A stretch of DNA of 64,000 bases from Loktanella sp. M215 (GTDB lineage: Bacteria > Pseudomonadota > Alphaproteobacteria > Rhodobacterales > Rhodobacteraceae). Where the stretch lies: NCBI RefSeq assembly GCF_021735925.1, contig NZ_WMEA01000001.1, positions 995,001 to 1,059,000 on the forward strand, read 5' to 3'. Below the pieces are notes generated by a model, which was not told the DNA's origin, did no database searches, and was given only the letters and a program-made list of their open reading frames with translations. Position numbers and translations under genes: made by a program. This document shows, piece by piece, positions 1 to 9,665 of the stretch; the stretch's first letter is position 1; the number at the start of each line of letters is the position of its first letter.

Positions 1-1683
1 GGCGACAGCTATGACCGCCGTCCGGTGCAAGCGGGCGACGTGCTGATCCTTGTGCAAAGCCGTCAGAACCTGCTGTTTCCAGAGCTGATCCGCGCCTGCA
101 AGCAGGCCGGTTTGCCCATCGCGGGGGCAGATGTGCTGCGCGTCGGCGGAGAGTTGGCGGTCAAGGACATCGCGGCCCTGCTGCGCTTTCTGGCGCTACC
201 GGAGGATGACCTGTCGCTCGCTGCGGCCCTGCGCTCGCCCCTGTTCGGCTGGTCGGAACAGCAGCTTTTCACCTTGGCGCATCGCCGCCCCGCAAAAAGC
301 TATCTGTGGGAGGCTTTGCGCAAACAGGTCGATGCGAAGGCCACGACCGACATCCTGTACGACATGCTGGATCAGGCGGATTTTCTGCGCCCCTACGATC
401 TGATCGCGCGGCTGCTGGTGCGACACGGCGGGCGGCAGGCCCTTGTGGCGCGGCTGGGGGCAGAGGCGGAAGACGGGATCGACGCGCTGCTGGCGCAGGC
501 GCTGGCCTACGAATCCGACAATACGCCCAGCCTGACCGGGTTCCTGACGTGGATGGAGACGGACGATCTGACCGTGAAACGGCAGATCGACGCGCAGGGC
601 GACCAGATCCGCGTGATGACCGTCCACGGCGCCAAGGGGCTGGAGTCGCCCATCGTCATCCTGCCCGACACCGCCGAGCGCAAGAACGAGGTCAAATCAC
701 AGGTCCTGACGGGGAATGCGCCCCTGTGGAAGACCCTCAAGGCCGAGATGCCGCCGGCCATGGTGGCGCGCCATGACGCCATCGCGGCGGCGCAATCCCG
801 AGAGCGGCTGCGGCTGCTTTACGTCGCGATGACGCGGGCGGAAAGCTGGCTGATCGTCGGCGCTGCGGGCGAGACGGGGAAGTCCGGCACCGCCTGGCAC
901 GATCTGGTGGCAGAGGGGATCAGCCAGTCCGGCGGCGCCGAGGCCATGGCCGGCGATCTGGCGGTGCAGCGGGTGGAACACGGTAACTGGCACGGTGGGA
1001 CGGTACAGACGCCGCCAGTGCGCGCAGGCGTCATGGCGCCGGCCGAGACTCTGGATGCGCTGCCGGAGGCGGTGCGCGCGGTCACGCTGCAACCGTCCAA
1101 CCTTGGCGGCGACAAGACCATCGCCGGCGAGGGCGAGGGCGAGGACGGCGACGCGGCCTCCTTGCTGCGCGGCAGCCTGATCCACCTGCTGCTGGAACAT
1201 CTGCCCGCCCTGCCCGCCCCGGACCGGCGCGGCGTTGGTGCGCGTCTGATCGCGGCCACGCCAGAGGCTGACACCGTGCCCACCGACGATCTGATCGACG
1301 CGGCGCTGGCGCTGATCGAAGCGCCGCATCTGGCGACGCTTTATGCGCCGGATACACTGGCAGAGGTCGGGATCACCGCGGATCTGCCCGGTCTGGGACG
1401 GATGCATGGCACCATCGACCGGCTGATCGTGGCGCCTGACACCGTGACGGCGGTGGATTTCAAGACCAACCGCAACACGCCCGATGTCGCAGAGGATGTG
1501 CCCGACGGGCTGTTGCGCCAGATGGGCGCCTATGCGGCGGCGCTGGGGCAGATCTATCCGGACCGGCAGATCAGGACGGCCATCCTGTGGACGCGCCCGG
1601 CGGTCCTGATGGACCTGCCCGCAGCCCTGACGACGGCCGCGCTGGCGCGGAGCGTCCTTGACGTTCCCGGGGCGCGTTCATAG
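1..1683 (+). CDS. addA: Double-strand-break repair helicase/nuclease subunit AddA, C-terminal part (5' end outside window)
   Basis: The frame is open from base 1, so the gene begins upstream; about 560 C-terminal residues are present, roughly half of a typical alphaproteobacterial AddA. UvrD/Rep-type helicase motifs are visible: TVHGAKGLE (about 619-645) and [10 protein letters not shown] (about 817-846). The C-terminal RecB-type nuclease shows GTIDRLIV, then VDFKTNR (about 1456-1476) and QMGAYAAAL, the expected PD-(D/E)XK elements. With AddB it would process double-strand ends for RecA loading in the cytoplasm. The neighbour trxA begins 38 bases after the stop, an arrangement I know from other Rhodobacteraceae. 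The internal GTG at 25 is only the first possible start inside the window and not the real start. Confidence 0.92.
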   Translation, partial: GDSYDRRPVQAGDVLILVQSRQNLLFPELIRACKQAGLPIAGADVLRVGGELAVKDIAALLRFLALPEDDLSLAAALRSPLFGWSEQQLFTLAHRRPAKSYLWEALRKQVDAKATTDILYDMLDQADFLRPYDLIARLLVRHGGRQALVARLGAEAEDGIDALLAQALAYESDNTPSLTGFLTWMETDDLTVKRQIDAQGDQIRVMTVHGAKGLESPIVILPDTAERKNEVKSQVLTGNAPLWKTLKAEMPPAMVARHDAIAAAQSRERLRLLYVAMTRAESWLIVGAAGETGKSGTAWHDLVAEGISQSGGAEAMAGDLAVQRVEHGNWHGGTVQTPPVRAGVMAPAETLDALPEAVRAVTLQPSNLGGDKTIAGEGEGEDGDAASLLRGSLIHLLLEHLPALPAPDRRGVGARLIAATPEADTVPTDDLIDAALALIEAPHLATLYAPDTLAEVGITADLPGLGRMHGTIDRLIVAPDTVTAVDFKTNRNTPDVAEDVPDGLLRQMGAYAAALGQIYPDRQIRTAILWTRPAVLMDLPAALTTAALARSVLDVPGARS

Positions 1684-1721
1684 GTTCCACCCCTGACACA
1701 CAATCCGATTGGAGAAGCCCC

Positions 1722-2042
1722 ATGGCTACCGTTGCCGTCACCGATGCCACCTTTGACGCAGAAGTGCGCCAGTCCGACATTCCCGTCGTCGTCGACTTCT
1801 GGGCCGAATGGTGCGGCCCCTGCAAGCAGATCGGCCCGGCGTTGGAAGAAATTTCGGAAGAGCTGAAGGGCAAGGTCAAGATCGTCAAGGTCAACGTCGA
1901 CGACAACCCCAATGCCCCGGCCCAAATGGGCGTGCGCGGCATTCCGGCGCTGTTCGTGTTCAAGAACGGCGAAGTCGTGTCGAACAAGGCCGGCGCTGCA
2001 CCGAAAGCGTCGATCAAGGGCTGGATCGAAGGCGCGATCTGA
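1722..2042 (+). CDS. trxA: Thioredoxin 1
   Basis: A 106-residue protein, the normal size for a classical thioredoxin. The active-site motif WCGPCK lies at residues 30-35, with redox cysteines 31 and 34, and the cis-proline region reads RGIPALFVF. It is a cytoplasmic disulfide reductase supplied with electrons by thioredoxin reductase. The start is an ATG preceded by GGAG about 8 bases upstream. It lies 38 bases downstream of addA and is followed by a clear hairpin terminator at 2069-2093, so it can end an addA-trxA transcript or be transcribed alone. No oddities were seen. Confidence 0.97.
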   Translation: MATVAVTDATFDAEVRQSDIPVVVDFWAEWCGPCKQIGPALEEISEELKGKVKIVKVNVDDNPNAPAQMGVRGIPALFVFKNGEVVSNKAGAAPKASIKGWIEGAI

Positions 2043-2068
2043 TCCGGACCATTCGATAGATCAGCAAG

Positions 2069-2093
2069 GGGCGTCCCGTCGGGGCGCCCTTTT
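2069..2093 (+). terminator. Rho-independent terminator after trxA
   Basis: The arms GGGCGTCCCG and CGGGGCGCCC pair over ten positions with one G-T wobble and a very short loop, followed directly by TTTT. It begins 26 bases after the trxA stop. The gene on the other side (2099-3019) is transcribed toward it, so the hairpin may also mark the end of that leftward transcript, although no T run is visible on that strand. Confidence 0.75.
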
Positions 2094-2098
2094 GCGTG

Positions 2099-3019
2099 TC
2101 AGACGGGCCAGCCGTGGCCGCGCAGGACGCTGGTGATCTTTGCGACGGCCTCGTCCGCAGGACGACCCGCGTTGATCGACATCTCTTGCAGGAACCACCA
2201 GATGTAGGCTTCGAACCCGGCGGTGGCACGCCAGTTGGCGAAGGCGGCGTCGATGCCGTCGCGCGGGACATTCCCTGCGATGTGATGAAAATCGATCTGC
2301 GCAAACAGGACCGCTGGTTTGCGAAAGAAGTATCCCGCCAGCGCGACAGACGAGTTCTGCGTTACGACCAGTTGGCAGGCGTTCAGGCAGGCCACCATGT
2401 CCTGGGTGCTGATGCTGACGTTGCCATGCTGGCGTTCCACATCGGACAGCGCGGCCCGGTCGCGGTCGTCATAAACCTCGTTCGGGTGCAGCGTCAGGAT
2501 GACGTTGTTGTCGGGAAACCGCGCTGCCGTGCGCGCGATCATGTCGATCGGGCTGCAGGACTGGAATGACCGGTGCTTGCGGATCATGCCCTGCAACGGG
2601 ATGTAGACCGGCCCATCGGTGACCGGGTCCAATTGGGCCTGCGGAAACAGCCGCTTGCGCCAGAAGCCGAAAAACCGCTGCGCAGCCGCGTCGTCAATGG
2701 TCTGCGGCTTGAAGGGCGTCAGCGCGACGTCCCATTCCCAGCGCTTGGCAGACGCCTCGATCTGCCAGAAGGGGTAGAAATAGGACCGCCGCATCGTCAG
2801 CGCGCGCGCATGGTTCGGGTCATCCATGTGGTAGAGGGCGTAACCGGGTCGATCCACCGCCGCCATCCGCGCATCGTCCGAATTCTCGGTGAAAAAGACC
2901 CGCATGCCAGCGTCAGAGACTGATCTGGCGACCAGCCCGATAAAGTTGTGCCGCCCTTCCCGCGCGCTTTTCAGCAAGCCGGGGTCCAGATAGAACGTCA
3001 CGTCGTCGGGTTGATCCAT
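2099..3019 (-). CDS. Hypothetical protein, capsule-polysaccharide-synthesis (KpsC/KpsS-like) fold suspected
   Basis: A 306-residue soluble protein with no signal peptide or membrane segment, starting at an ATG divergent from hslV. The C-terminal half has features I associate with GT-B-like capsule proteins: VYIPLQ (about residue 145), LHPNE (about 187), [10 protein letters not shown] (about 230), then [13 protein letters not shown]. In Kdo-transferring KpsC/KpsS proteins such a motif order binds the nucleotide sugar. It stands alone, with no export or capsule genes next to it, so the assignment is an inference from motif shape only. It could instead be another family of surface-glycan glycosyltransferase. 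The coding call itself is firm because no competing reading frame fits. Confidence 0.7.
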   Translation of the reverse strand: MDQPDDVTFYLDPGLLKSAREGRHNFIGLVARSVSDAGMRVFFTENSDDARMAAVDRPGYALYHMDDPNHARALTMRRSYFYPFWQIEASAKRWEWDVALTPFKPQTIDDAAAQRFFGFWRKRLFPQAQLDPVTDGPVYIPLQGMIRKHRSFQSCSPIDMIARTAARFPDNNVILTLHPNEVYDDRDRAALSDVERQHGNVSISTQDMVACLNACQLVVTQNSSVALAGYFFRKPAVLFAQIDFHHIAGNVPRDGIDAAFANWRATAGFEAYIWWFLQEMSINAGRPADEAVAKITSVLRGHGWPV

Positions 3020-3034
3020 GGCCGGACGCTACGG

Positions 3035-3093
3035 CTTGAAAATGGCGCAATCAAGGCCCGACCTTGTCGCATCCAACCACGGCGTCCATATAC
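3035..3093 (+). promoter_or_regulatory. Candidate heat-shock-type promoter region for hslV-hslU
   Basis: The gap between the divergent start codons contains CTTGAAA (3035-3041), a perfect RpoH-type -35 element, followed after 15 bases by CCCGACCT (3057-3064). A second candidate is CTTG (3063-3066) with CCATATA (3086-3092). hslVU is a classic RpoH regulon operon, which supports the reading. The exact start site cannot be set by eye. Confidence 0.35.
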
Positions 3094-3121
3094 AAAGTCA
3101 GTGAAACACGAAGGAGGCCCC

Positions 3122-3679
3122 ATGAGCCGCGAAGATTTCCCCGGCTGGCACGGGACCACGATCATCGGTGTGCGCAAGGGCGGCCATGTCGTCATTGCGG
3201 GCGACGGACAGGTCAGCCTTGGGCAGACCGTCATCAAGGGCACCGCCCGCAAGGTGCGGCGTCTGGCCGTGAAGGGGACCGACGTCGTCTGCGGTTTCGC
3301 CGGATCGACCGCCGACGCCTTTGCCCTGCTGGAGCGGCTGGAGAAGAAGCTGGAGGCGACGCCCGGCCAGTTGCAGCGCGCCTGCGTGGAACTCGCCAAG
3401 GACTGGCGCACCGACAAGTACCTGCAAAAGCTGGAGGCGATGCTGATCGTGAGCGATGGCAGCGACCTTTATGTCATCACCGGTGCCGGCGACGTGCTGG
3501 AACCGGAACATGATGTGACGGCCATCGGATCGGGCGGCAACTATGCCCTCGCGGCTGCGCGGGCCCTGATGGACACGGACCTTGATGCCGAACAGATCGC
3601 CCGCAAGGCGATGGCGATCGCGTCCGACATCTGCGTCTATACCAACGGCAACCTGACCGTGGAAACGATCACCGCATGA
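3122..3679 (+). CDS. hslV: ATP-dependent protease subunit HslV
   Basis: A 185-residue N-terminal-nucleophile peptidase that forms the ClpQ core of the HslUV protease. The start is set by a perfect AAGGAGG at 3111-3117 and the family length; a longer in-frame extension upstream to 2948 is not used. A short propeptide ends at Gly11, leaving the TTI motif with catalytic Thr12 exposed after processing. GDGQVSLG and the Gly-rich [11 protein letters not shown] stretch are typical of HslV. The stop overlaps the next gene by ATGA, showing translational coupling. HslU lies one gene further on rather than directly adjacent. Confidence 0.97.
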   Translation: MSREDFPGWHGTTIIGVRKGGHVVIAGDGQVSLGQTVIKGTARKVRRLAVKGTDVVCGFAGSTADAFALLERLEKKLEATPGQLQRACVELAKDWRTDKYLQKLEAMLIVSDGSDLYVITGAGDVLEPEHDVTAIGSGGNYALAAARALMDTDLDAEQIARKAMAIASDICVYTNGNLTVETITA

Positions 3680-4740
3680 TCGACCGCGACGACCTGCGCG
3701 CCGCCACGGCTGCGGGTGTCATCAGCGAGGCGCAGGCCGCATCGCTGGCGACCCTCGCCGACAGCCGTCGCGGTGCGCGCGAAGGTCTGCCGGCAAGCGA
3801 TGAGCCGTTCGAGCTGTTCAAAGGTTTCAACGAGATCTTCATCGTCATCGGGCTGGTGATCCTGTCTTCGGGCTGGGTCGCTTTCGTTGGCCTTTTTCTA
3901 AGCGTCGGCAACCGCAACGGCAGCGCGGTGATGGGCCTGCTGACCGCAGGACTGATCTGGTTACTGTCAGAGTATTTCGTGATCCGTCGCCGCATGGTCG
4001 CCCCGGCCATCGCGCTGTCGATCATGTTCGCGCTGACGGCCATCGGCACTTTCGGCGTCTATTTTGCGCAGCCCTTCATGATCGCGCAGCGCGACTTCAG
4101 CAGCCTGCCTTGGCCCGCGATCTGTGCCGCTCTGACGGTGCTGGTCTATTGGTTTCGCTTCCGCGTTCCCTTCGCACTGGCGATCGTCGCCGTCGGGCTG
4201 TTTATCATCGGTATCCTCTTCGCTGCCATTGCGCGCGGCACGCCTGCAACCTGGGTCGAGCTGTTTAAGCTGTCTGCCAGCGGCCCCTTTGCCTGGGTCA
4301 CGCTGATCCTCGGGCTTGGGGTTTTTGCCGTGGCGATGTGGTTCGACATGTCCGATCCGCACCGCGTCACGCGGCGGTCGGCGAATGGCTTCTGGCTGCA
4401 TGTCGTCGCGGCCCCTGCCCTTGTGAATACCGTGGCCTTGTCGCTGCTGGATCAGGGCGGCACCGCGAACCTGATCCTGCTGATCGTGCTCGCCTTCTTT
4501 GCCGTCGTGGCCATCGTCATCGACCGGCGGTCGTTCCTGATCGCGGCCATCGGCTATATCGTCACCCTGTCCTTCACCGTGTTCAAGGGCGAAAGCGCGG
4601 CCTTGCCGGTGCTGCTTCTGGGTGTGTTCCTCCTCCTCCTCGGCGCGTTCTGGCAACCGATCCGCGCCACCCTGTTGCGGCCGCTGGCGGGGGTCCTGCC
4701 CCTTGACCGGCTGCCGCCTTCCCAACTGACAAAGGACTGA
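3676..4740 (+). CDS. Polytopic membrane protein of unknown function between hslV and hslU
   Basis: A 354-residue protein whose first 45 residues are polar (start [10 protein letters not shown]), followed by about eight to ten hydrophobic segments spread to residue 335. Repeated short loops contain Arg pairs, consistent with an inner-membrane protein. I do not recognise a catalytic motif; the general layout resembles DUF2157-type membrane proteins. It overlaps the hslV stop by four bases and ends two bases before the hslU start, so all three genes should be co-translated. The position suggests a link to membrane or protein quality control, but nothing in the sequence proves it. Confidence 0.88.
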   Translation: MIDRDDLRAATAAGVISEAQAASLATLADSRRGAREGLPASDEPFELFKGFNEIFIVIGLVILSSGWVAFVGLFLSVGNRNGSAVMGLLTAGLIWLLSEYFVIRRRMVAPAIALSIMFALTAIGTFGVYFAQPFMIAQRDFSSLPWPAICAALTVLVYWFRFRVPFALAIVAVGLFIIGILFAAIARGTPATWVELFKLSASGPFAWVTLILGLGVFAVAMWFDMSDPHRVTRRSANGFWLHVVAAPALVNTVALSLLDQGGTANLILLIVLAFFAVVAIVIDRRSFLIAAIGYIVTLSFTVFKGESAALPVLLLGVFLLLLGAFWQPIRATLLRPLAGVLPLDRLPPSQLTKD

Positions 4741-4742
4741 TC

Positions 4743-6041
4743 ATGACCGATCTGACCCCCCGTGAAATCGTGTCCGAACTGGACCGCTACATCATCGGCC
4801 AGAACGACGCGAAACGCGCCGTCGCCGTCGCCATGCGCAATCGCTGGCGGCGCCAGCAGCTGGGCGACGACCTGCGCGATGAAGTGTATCCCAAGAACAT
4901 CCTGATGATCGGGCCCACAGGCGTCGGCAAGACCGAGATTTCGCGCCGTCTGGCGAAGCTCGCCCGCGCGCCCTTCATCAAGGTCGAGGCGACCAAGTTC
5001 ACCGAGGTCGGTTATGTCGGCCGTGACGTCGAACAGATCATCCGCGATCTGGTCGAAGCCGCCATCGTCGAGACGCGCGAGTGGATGCGCGAGGACGTGA
5101 AGGCCAAGGCGGTCGAGTCCGCGATGGAACGTGTCGTCACCGCCGTCGCCGGCAAGGACGCCCGCGAAGGCACGCGCGAGATGTTCCGCAAGAAGCTGAA
5201 GGACGGCCTACTGGACGATACCGTGATCGAGCTGGAGCTGAAGGACACCTCCAACCCCTTGGGCGGGTTCGAGATTCCGGGGCAGCAGCCGGGGATGATG
5301 AATATCGCCGATATGTTCGGCAAGATGTCCGGCGGGCGCACGGTCAAGAAGCGGATGACCGTCGCGGACAGCTATGATGCGCTGATCGCGGACGAAGCGG
5401 ATAAGCTGCTGGACGATGAAAGCGTAACCAAAGCGGCGCTGGAAGCGGTCGAGCAATCCGGCATCGTGTTTCTGGACGAGATCGACAAGGTCTGCGCTAA
5501 GTCCGACGCGCGCGGTGCCGATGTCAGCCGCGAAGGCGTGCAGCGCGACTTGCTGCCGCTGATCGAAGGCACGACCGTCAGCACCAAGCATGGCCCGATC
5601 AAGACGGACCATATCCTGTTCATCGCCTCTGGCGCGTTTCACGTGGCGAAACCGTCGGACCTGCTGCCGGAATTGCAGGGCCGCCTGCCGATACGGGTGG
5701 AACTGCGGGCCCTGACCGAAGGCGATTTCGTCCGCATCCTGACCGAGACCGACAACGCCCTGACCTTGCAATATTCGGCGCTGATGAAGACCGAAGATGT
5801 GACCGTCACCTTTTCCGAGGATGGCATCGCGGAACTGGCGAAGATCGCGGCGCAGGTGAACGAGAGTGTGGAAAACATCGGCGCCCGCAGGCTTTATACC
5901 GTGATCGAGCGGGTGTTCGAGGATCTGTCCTTCACAGCACCCGACCGGGGCGGCGAGGAAATCGTGATCGACGCGGCCTTCGTCGAGAAGCATCTGGGCG
6001 AGATGTCGCGGTCCACGGACCTGTCGCGCTACGTGCTTTAG
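4743..6041 (+). CDS. hslU: ATP-dependent protease ATPase subunit HslU
   Basis: A 432-residue AAA+ unfoldase that feeds substrates to HslV. Walker A GPTGVGKT is at residues 57-64 and Walker B VFLDEIDK near 242-249. The N-terminal pore motif (GYVGRDVE, about residue 90), the I-domain insertion and the sensor region [10 protein letters not shown] are all present. The C-terminal tail ends in DLSRYVL, the peptide that docks into the HslV ring in this family. Length agrees with other HslU proteins. The start ATG follows the membrane-protein stop by two bases. Confidence 0.98.
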   Translation: MTDLTPREIVSELDRYIIGQNDAKRAVAVAMRNRWRRQQLGDDLRDEVYPKNILMIGPTGVGKTEISRRLAKLARAPFIKVEATKFTEVGYVGRDVEQIIRDLVEAAIVETREWMREDVKAKAVESAMERVVTAVAGKDAREGTREMFRKKLKDGLLDDTVIELELKDTSNPLGGFEIPGQQPGMMNIADMFGKMSGGRTVKKRMTVADSYDALIADEADKLLDDESVTKAALEAVEQSGIVFLDEIDKVCAKSDARGADVSREGVQRDLLPLIEGTTVSTKHGPIKTDHILFIASGAFHVAKPSDLLPELQGRLPIRVELRALTEGDFVRILTETDNALTLQYSALMKTEDVTVTFSEDGIAELAKIAAQVNESVENIGARRLYTVIERVFEDLSFTAPDRGGEEIVIDAAFVEKHLGEMSRSTDLSRYVL

Positions 6042-6079
6042 GGCTTTTCTTTCCCACGTGGCGGCGCGAACAAGGCGGC

Positions 6080-7300
6080 ATGAGTTTTTTGCGCTTTGTC
6101 CGCGCCAACTGGCTGTTCCTGCTGGCGGGCTTCACCCTGACCCTGACGTCGTCCTACGGGCAGACGTTCTTCATCTCGGTCTTTGCCGGGCAGATCATGG
6201 CCGACTTCGGCCTGAGCGATGGGCAATGGGGCGGAATCTATACGCTGGGGACAACAGCGTCCGCGATCACGATGGTCTGGGCCGGGACTTTGGTGGACCG
6301 CTTCCGGGTCCGTGCCTTGGGTACGCTGGTCCTGCTGGCGCTGGCGGCGGCCTGCCTGTTTATGGCGGCGGTCCCGAACGCGGCTTTGCTGGTCTTGGCG
6401 ATCTTTTTCCTGCGGCTGTTCGGGCAAGGCATGTCATCGCATCTGGCCGTCGTCGCCATGGCGCGGTGGTTCACGGCATCGCGCGGCAAGGCGCTGTCGA
6501 CGGCGTCGATGGGATTTGCGGTCGGGCAGGCGGTCTTGCCCATTGTCTTCGTGGCGCTGCTGATGACGTGGAACTGGCGGACCCTGTGGGTTGTGGCCGC
6601 CGGGATCGTTCTGTTGACCGTGCCGCTGATGACCGTGCTGCTGCGTCAGGAACGCACACCGCAAAGCATGGCGAAGGACGAACAGGCCGCTGGCATGAAC
6701 GGGCTGCACTGGACGCGGGGGCAGGTGCTGCGTCATCCGCTGTTCTGGCTGATGGTGCCTGCCTTGCTGGGCCCTCCCGCGTGGGGAACGGCGCTGTTCT
6801 TTCAGCAGGTTCACATGACCGACGTGAAGGGCTGGCCGCTGGCCGGCTTTGTGGCGCTGTTTCCCCTGTACACCGGCATCATCATTGCATCGACATTCGG
6901 CACCGGCTGGGCCGTGGACCGCTTCGGCACCGGACGGATTGTGCCCTTCTACATGCTGCCCTTTGCCGCCGGATTTGCGCTGATGGCGGGGGCGCAAAGC
7001 TTGTTTGCCGCAGGCCTGGCGCTGATCGTCCTGGGGGTCGGGCAGGGGATGCAATCGACCCTGCCGGCAGCGTTCTGGGCCGAATTCTTTGGCACTCGCC
7101 ATATCGGTTCGATCAAGGCCGCCGCTGCCGCGATCATGGTCTTTGGCTCTGCGATCGGGCCGGGGGTGTCGGGGGTGCTGATCGACTACGGCGTTGAGTT
7201 TCCGACGCAAATGTGGGGATATGCAGTGTTTTTCATCGCGGCTGCCGCCGCCGCGACTCTTGGCGTCACCACCGCGCGAAAGTCACTTGCGACGGCGTAG
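6080..7300 (+). CDS. Major facilitator superfamily transporter
   Basis: A 406-residue protein with about twelve hydrophobic segments in two halves. The loop between helices 2 and 3 carries a motif-A-like GTLVDRFRVRALG (about residues 70-82), and a related GWAVDRFGTGR occurs after helix 8, as expected for the MFS duplication. Substrate is unknown; nothing in the sequence or neighbours names it. The ATG start is 38 bases after hslU with AAGGCGG just upstream. The 3' end overlaps the convergent smr-type gene by 18 bases, so no terminator separates them. Confidence 0.9.
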   Translation: MSFLRFVRANWLFLLAGFTLTLTSSYGQTFFISVFAGQIMADFGLSDGQWGGIYTLGTTASAITMVWAGTLVDRFRVRALGTLVLLALAAACLFMAAVPNAALLVLAIFFLRLFGQGMSSHLAVVAMARWFTASRGKALSTASMGFAVGQAVLPIVFVALLMTWNWRTLWVVAAGIVLLTVPLMTVLLRQERTPQSMAKDEQAAGMNGLHWTRGQVLRHPLFWLMVPALLGPPAWGTALFFQQVHMTDVKGWPLAGFVALFPLYTGIIIASTFGTGWAVDRFGTGRIVPFYMLPFAAGFALMAGAQSLFAAGLALIVLGVGQGMQSTLPAAFWAEFFGTRHIGSIKAAAAAIMVFGSAIGPGVSGVLIDYGVEFPTQMWGYAVFFIAAAAAATLGVTTARKSLATA

Positions 7301-7861
7301 ATAGACGTAATACGCGCCGTCGCCACCGTGTTTCAGGTGGGCGGGGCGCACCTCCAGCACGGCGGGGGACAGGGGCTGCAACTGCAACCATTGCGGGACA
7401 TGCCGGCGCAGCACGCCGCGCCCTTCCGGTGCCCAGCCGTCAGAGACGCGGCCCTTGCCGGTGATGACCAGCACCAGCCGCTTGCCTGCCGCCTGCGCGT
7501 TCAGGATGAAGGCGATCAATTCGGGATAGGCTTCGTCCTGATACATGCCGTGCAGATCAAGGCGGCCTTCCGGCTTCAGCTTGCCCGCCTTCATCCGCAG
7601 GAAGTTCTTGGCATCCATCGCGACGGGCGCGCTGCGCAACCGATCACGCAGCGGCGGCAAGATGTCGTGGGGACGGGTGATATCGGCCTTGGTGCCCACG
7701 CTGAATGGTGCGACCGGCGGGCGCGGCGTAACCTTTTTCGGTTCCGGTTCGGCGTCCGGCGCAGGTTTGGGCCGCTTTTGCGCATGCAGCGGTTTGACCT
7801 GCGCGCGGACGTGGTCCCAGACGGCCTTGTCGTCAGGGGAAAGGTGCCGGGGCCGTCGCAT
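7283..7861 (-). CDS. Smr/MutS2-type endonuclease-domain protein
   Basis: A 192-residue protein with a low-complexity, Pro/Lys-rich N-terminal half and a C-terminal Smr domain (about residues 100-190). The diagnostic LDLHG motif is at about residue 107 and ITGKGR at about 139, followed by GVLRRHVPQWL. Stand-alone Smr proteins of this kind are predicted nucleases of uncertain substrate. The ATG shares its A with the mltA stop (TGATG), which fixes the start; the frame stays open upstream inside mltA but that part is a shadow. It is the last gene of the leftward tim44-mltA-smr unit. Confidence 0.92.
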   Translation of the reverse strand: MRRPRHLSPDDKAVWDHVRAQVKPLHAQKRPKPAPDAEPEPKKVTPRPPVAPFSVGTKADITRPHDILPPLRDRLRSAPVAMDAKNFLRMKAGKLKPEGRLDLHGMYQDEAYPELIAFILNAQAAGKRLVLVITGKGRVSDGWAPEGRGVLRRHVPQWLQLQPLSPAVLEVRPAHLKHGGDGAYYVYLRRRK

Positions 7862-8892
7862 CAGTAATCCAGCGGGTCGCTGACCTTGGCCAGCGCATAT
7901 TCGACAGGCATCAGCACGACCATGCGGCCACCGTCCTTGACCGCGCCGGCTGCGGCACCTGCCGCGACGCCGGTGCCGTAATAGACGTCGGCCCGCTGCG
8001 CACCCTTGATGGCAGACCCGGTATCCTGCGCCACCATCAGACGCCGCATGGGGTCCACGCCGTCCTTTTCGATCCAGACGGGCGCGCCGAGCAGTGTGAT
8101 GGCCGGATCGACAGCGATGCTGCGCCCCGGCGTGATCGACCGGTTCATTGCGCCCAACGGACCCTTTTCTGCAGGCACTTCGTCGATGGTGCGGAAGAAC
8201 ACGTAGGAATCGTTCAGCCACAACAGGGACTGACCTTGGTCCGGGTGGTCCAGTACCCACTGGCGGATCACAGGGGACGAGACCTGATCAAGCGTAAATT
8301 CGCCGCGGTCCACCAGCGCCCGCCCGATAGAGGTGTAATCGCGCCCGTTCTTGCCCGCGTAGCCGACGCGGATCACCCGACCGTCGGGCAGGCGGATGCG
8401 ACCGGATCCCTGCACCTGCAAAAAGAACAGATCGACCGGATCAGAGAGCCAGGCGATTTCCATGCCGCGGTCGGCAAAGGGTTGGTTTTCCTCGATCTCT
8501 CGCCGGCTATAGACGCCTTCGGTGCCGTCGTCCGGCAGGCGGTAGAGGGGATAACGATAAACCTCGTCCGCCGTCAGACTGCCGCGCAATTCCGGCTCGT
8601 AATAGCCGGTGAACAGCATGGGTTGTCCGTCCTCGATCAGGACAGGCTGAAAGAATGTCTCGAAGAAATCCCGCGCGGCGGGGCCGTCCTTGGCAAAGGC
8701 GCACAGCCGCGCCCAGTCGGGGCGCGGGATGTCGCCGCAGGTCTGGGTAAAGACGTCGAGGGCCGCCGCGTGATCGTCGGCGGCCCAGCCATCCAGATCG
8801 TCGTAGGTCAGGAAGGTATAGGTCGGTTCAGCCACGGCCGTTCCCGTCATCGCAAGAGCCACAAGAGACGTCCGTACTGCACCGCCGATCAT
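7861..8892 (-). CDS. mltA: Membrane-bound lytic murein transglycosylase A family protein
   Basis: A 343-residue secreted protein. Residues 1-21 form a signal peptide ending in AVA before EP; there is no lipobox cysteine, unlike the E. coli lipoprotein MltA. The MltA body includes FTGYYEPELRGS (about residue 94), VQGSGRIRLPDG and the 3D-domain motif QDTGSAIKG, whose Asp (about residue 288) aligns with the catalytic acid of MltA. It would cleave peptidoglycan glycan strands in the periplasm, forming 1,6-anhydromuramic ends. Its ATG overlaps the upstream Tim44-like stop by one base (TAATG). Confidence 0.94.
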   Translation of the reverse strand: MIGGAVRTSLVALAMTGTAVAEPTYTFLTYDDLDGWAADDHAAALDVFTQTCGDIPRPDWARLCAFAKDGPAARDFFETFFQPVLIEDGQPMLFTGYYEPELRGSLTADEVYRYPLYRLPDDGTEGVYSRREIEENQPFADRGMEIAWLSDPVDLFFLQVQGSGRIRLPDGRVIRVGYAGKNGRDYTSIGRALVDRGEFTLDQVSSPVIRQWVLDHPDQGQSLLWLNDSYVFFRTIDEVPAEKGPLGAMNRSITPGRSIAVDPAITLLGAPVWIEKDGVDPMRRLMVAQDTGSAIKGAQRADVYYGTGVAAGAAAGAVKDGGRMVVLMPVEYALAKVSDPLDY

Positions 8893-9557
8893 TATTCGCC
8901 GGTGGCCACCAGCCGCCAGTTCGGGTCAGTGCTGTCCATCACGCGGGCAAAGGTCCAGACATCCTTTTGCCGTTTGATCGCGTTCGGATCGCCATCGACG
9001 ATATCGCCGCCGTGGTCGCGCACGACGTAATTCATCTCTCCGGTAAAGCGGACGGTCATCTCGGCTTCTTTTGACTGCGGGTCAAAGGTTGCCTCTTTCA
9101 GACCCAGATCGCTGATGCCGACGAAGACCGCGGTGATGGTCAGGCCCTGATCGGCGCGCTGGTGCACGACCTGTTCGAAGGCGTCGTAGACTTCGGGAGA
9201 GATGAAATTCTTCACCTCGTCCAGATTGCCATGCTCGAACGCGATCAGGATCATTTCGTAGGCAGAGCGCGCCCCGGTCAGGAACTGGGTCACGTTGAAG
9301 GACGGATCGACCCGCTTCATCGCGGCGAGGGCCTGCGCCGTATCGCTGCCTTCGGTCGCGTGATCGGTGATGTCGCGGTCAGGGCCGCCTTCGATCACCT
9401 CGAAATCGCGACGACGGGGATCGGCCTTTACGGCTTGGTCGGCGGGGATCTGCGGCTTTTCAAAGCCTTCACGGGTGCCAAGGACTCCCCGCAGCCGCAG
9501 GATCAGGAAAATCGCAATTCCTGCAAGGACGAGCAGCTGAATGATGGGTCCGTTCAT
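8892..9557 (-). CDS. Tim44/TimA-like putative adaptor protein
   Basis: A 221-residue protein with one N-terminal membrane segment (about residues 6-23, ending in RLRGVLG) followed by an acidic linker and a Tim44-like domain (about 75-220). The segment around FLTGARSAYEMILIAFEHGN and the later FAGE/RDHGG region fit the bacterial Tim44 family. Mitochondrial Tim44 tethers the import motor; the bacterial role is not well defined. The membrane anchor places it on the inner membrane, facing either side. It is the first gene of a leftward tim44-mltA-smr unit and diverges from fxsA-secB. Confidence 0.88.
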   Translation of the reverse strand: MNGPIIQLLVLAGIAIFLILRLRGVLGTREGFEKPQIPADQAVKADPRRRDFEVIEGGPDRDITDHATEGSDTAQALAAMKRVDPSFNVTQFLTGARSAYEMILIAFEHGNLDEVKNFISPEVYDAFEQVVHQRADQGLTITAVFVGISDLGLKEATFDPQSKEAEMTVRFTGEMNYVVRDHGGDIVDGDPNAIKRQKDVWTFARVMDSTDPNWRLVATGE

Positions 9558-9665
9558 GTGTTCCTCTTTCCGGGCGGCTGGAAACCGTCAGTTGTCCATC
9601 CTATGTAGGGGGCACCCCGGGTCAAGTCCACCTGCACCCCCGGACCCGTGACCAAAGGACCCGAT

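Noticed and set aside
697..1407. Several long antisense frames inside addA.
   Set aside because: High GC content opens antisense frames; addA shows helicase and nuclease motifs in its own frame while the antisense ones have none.
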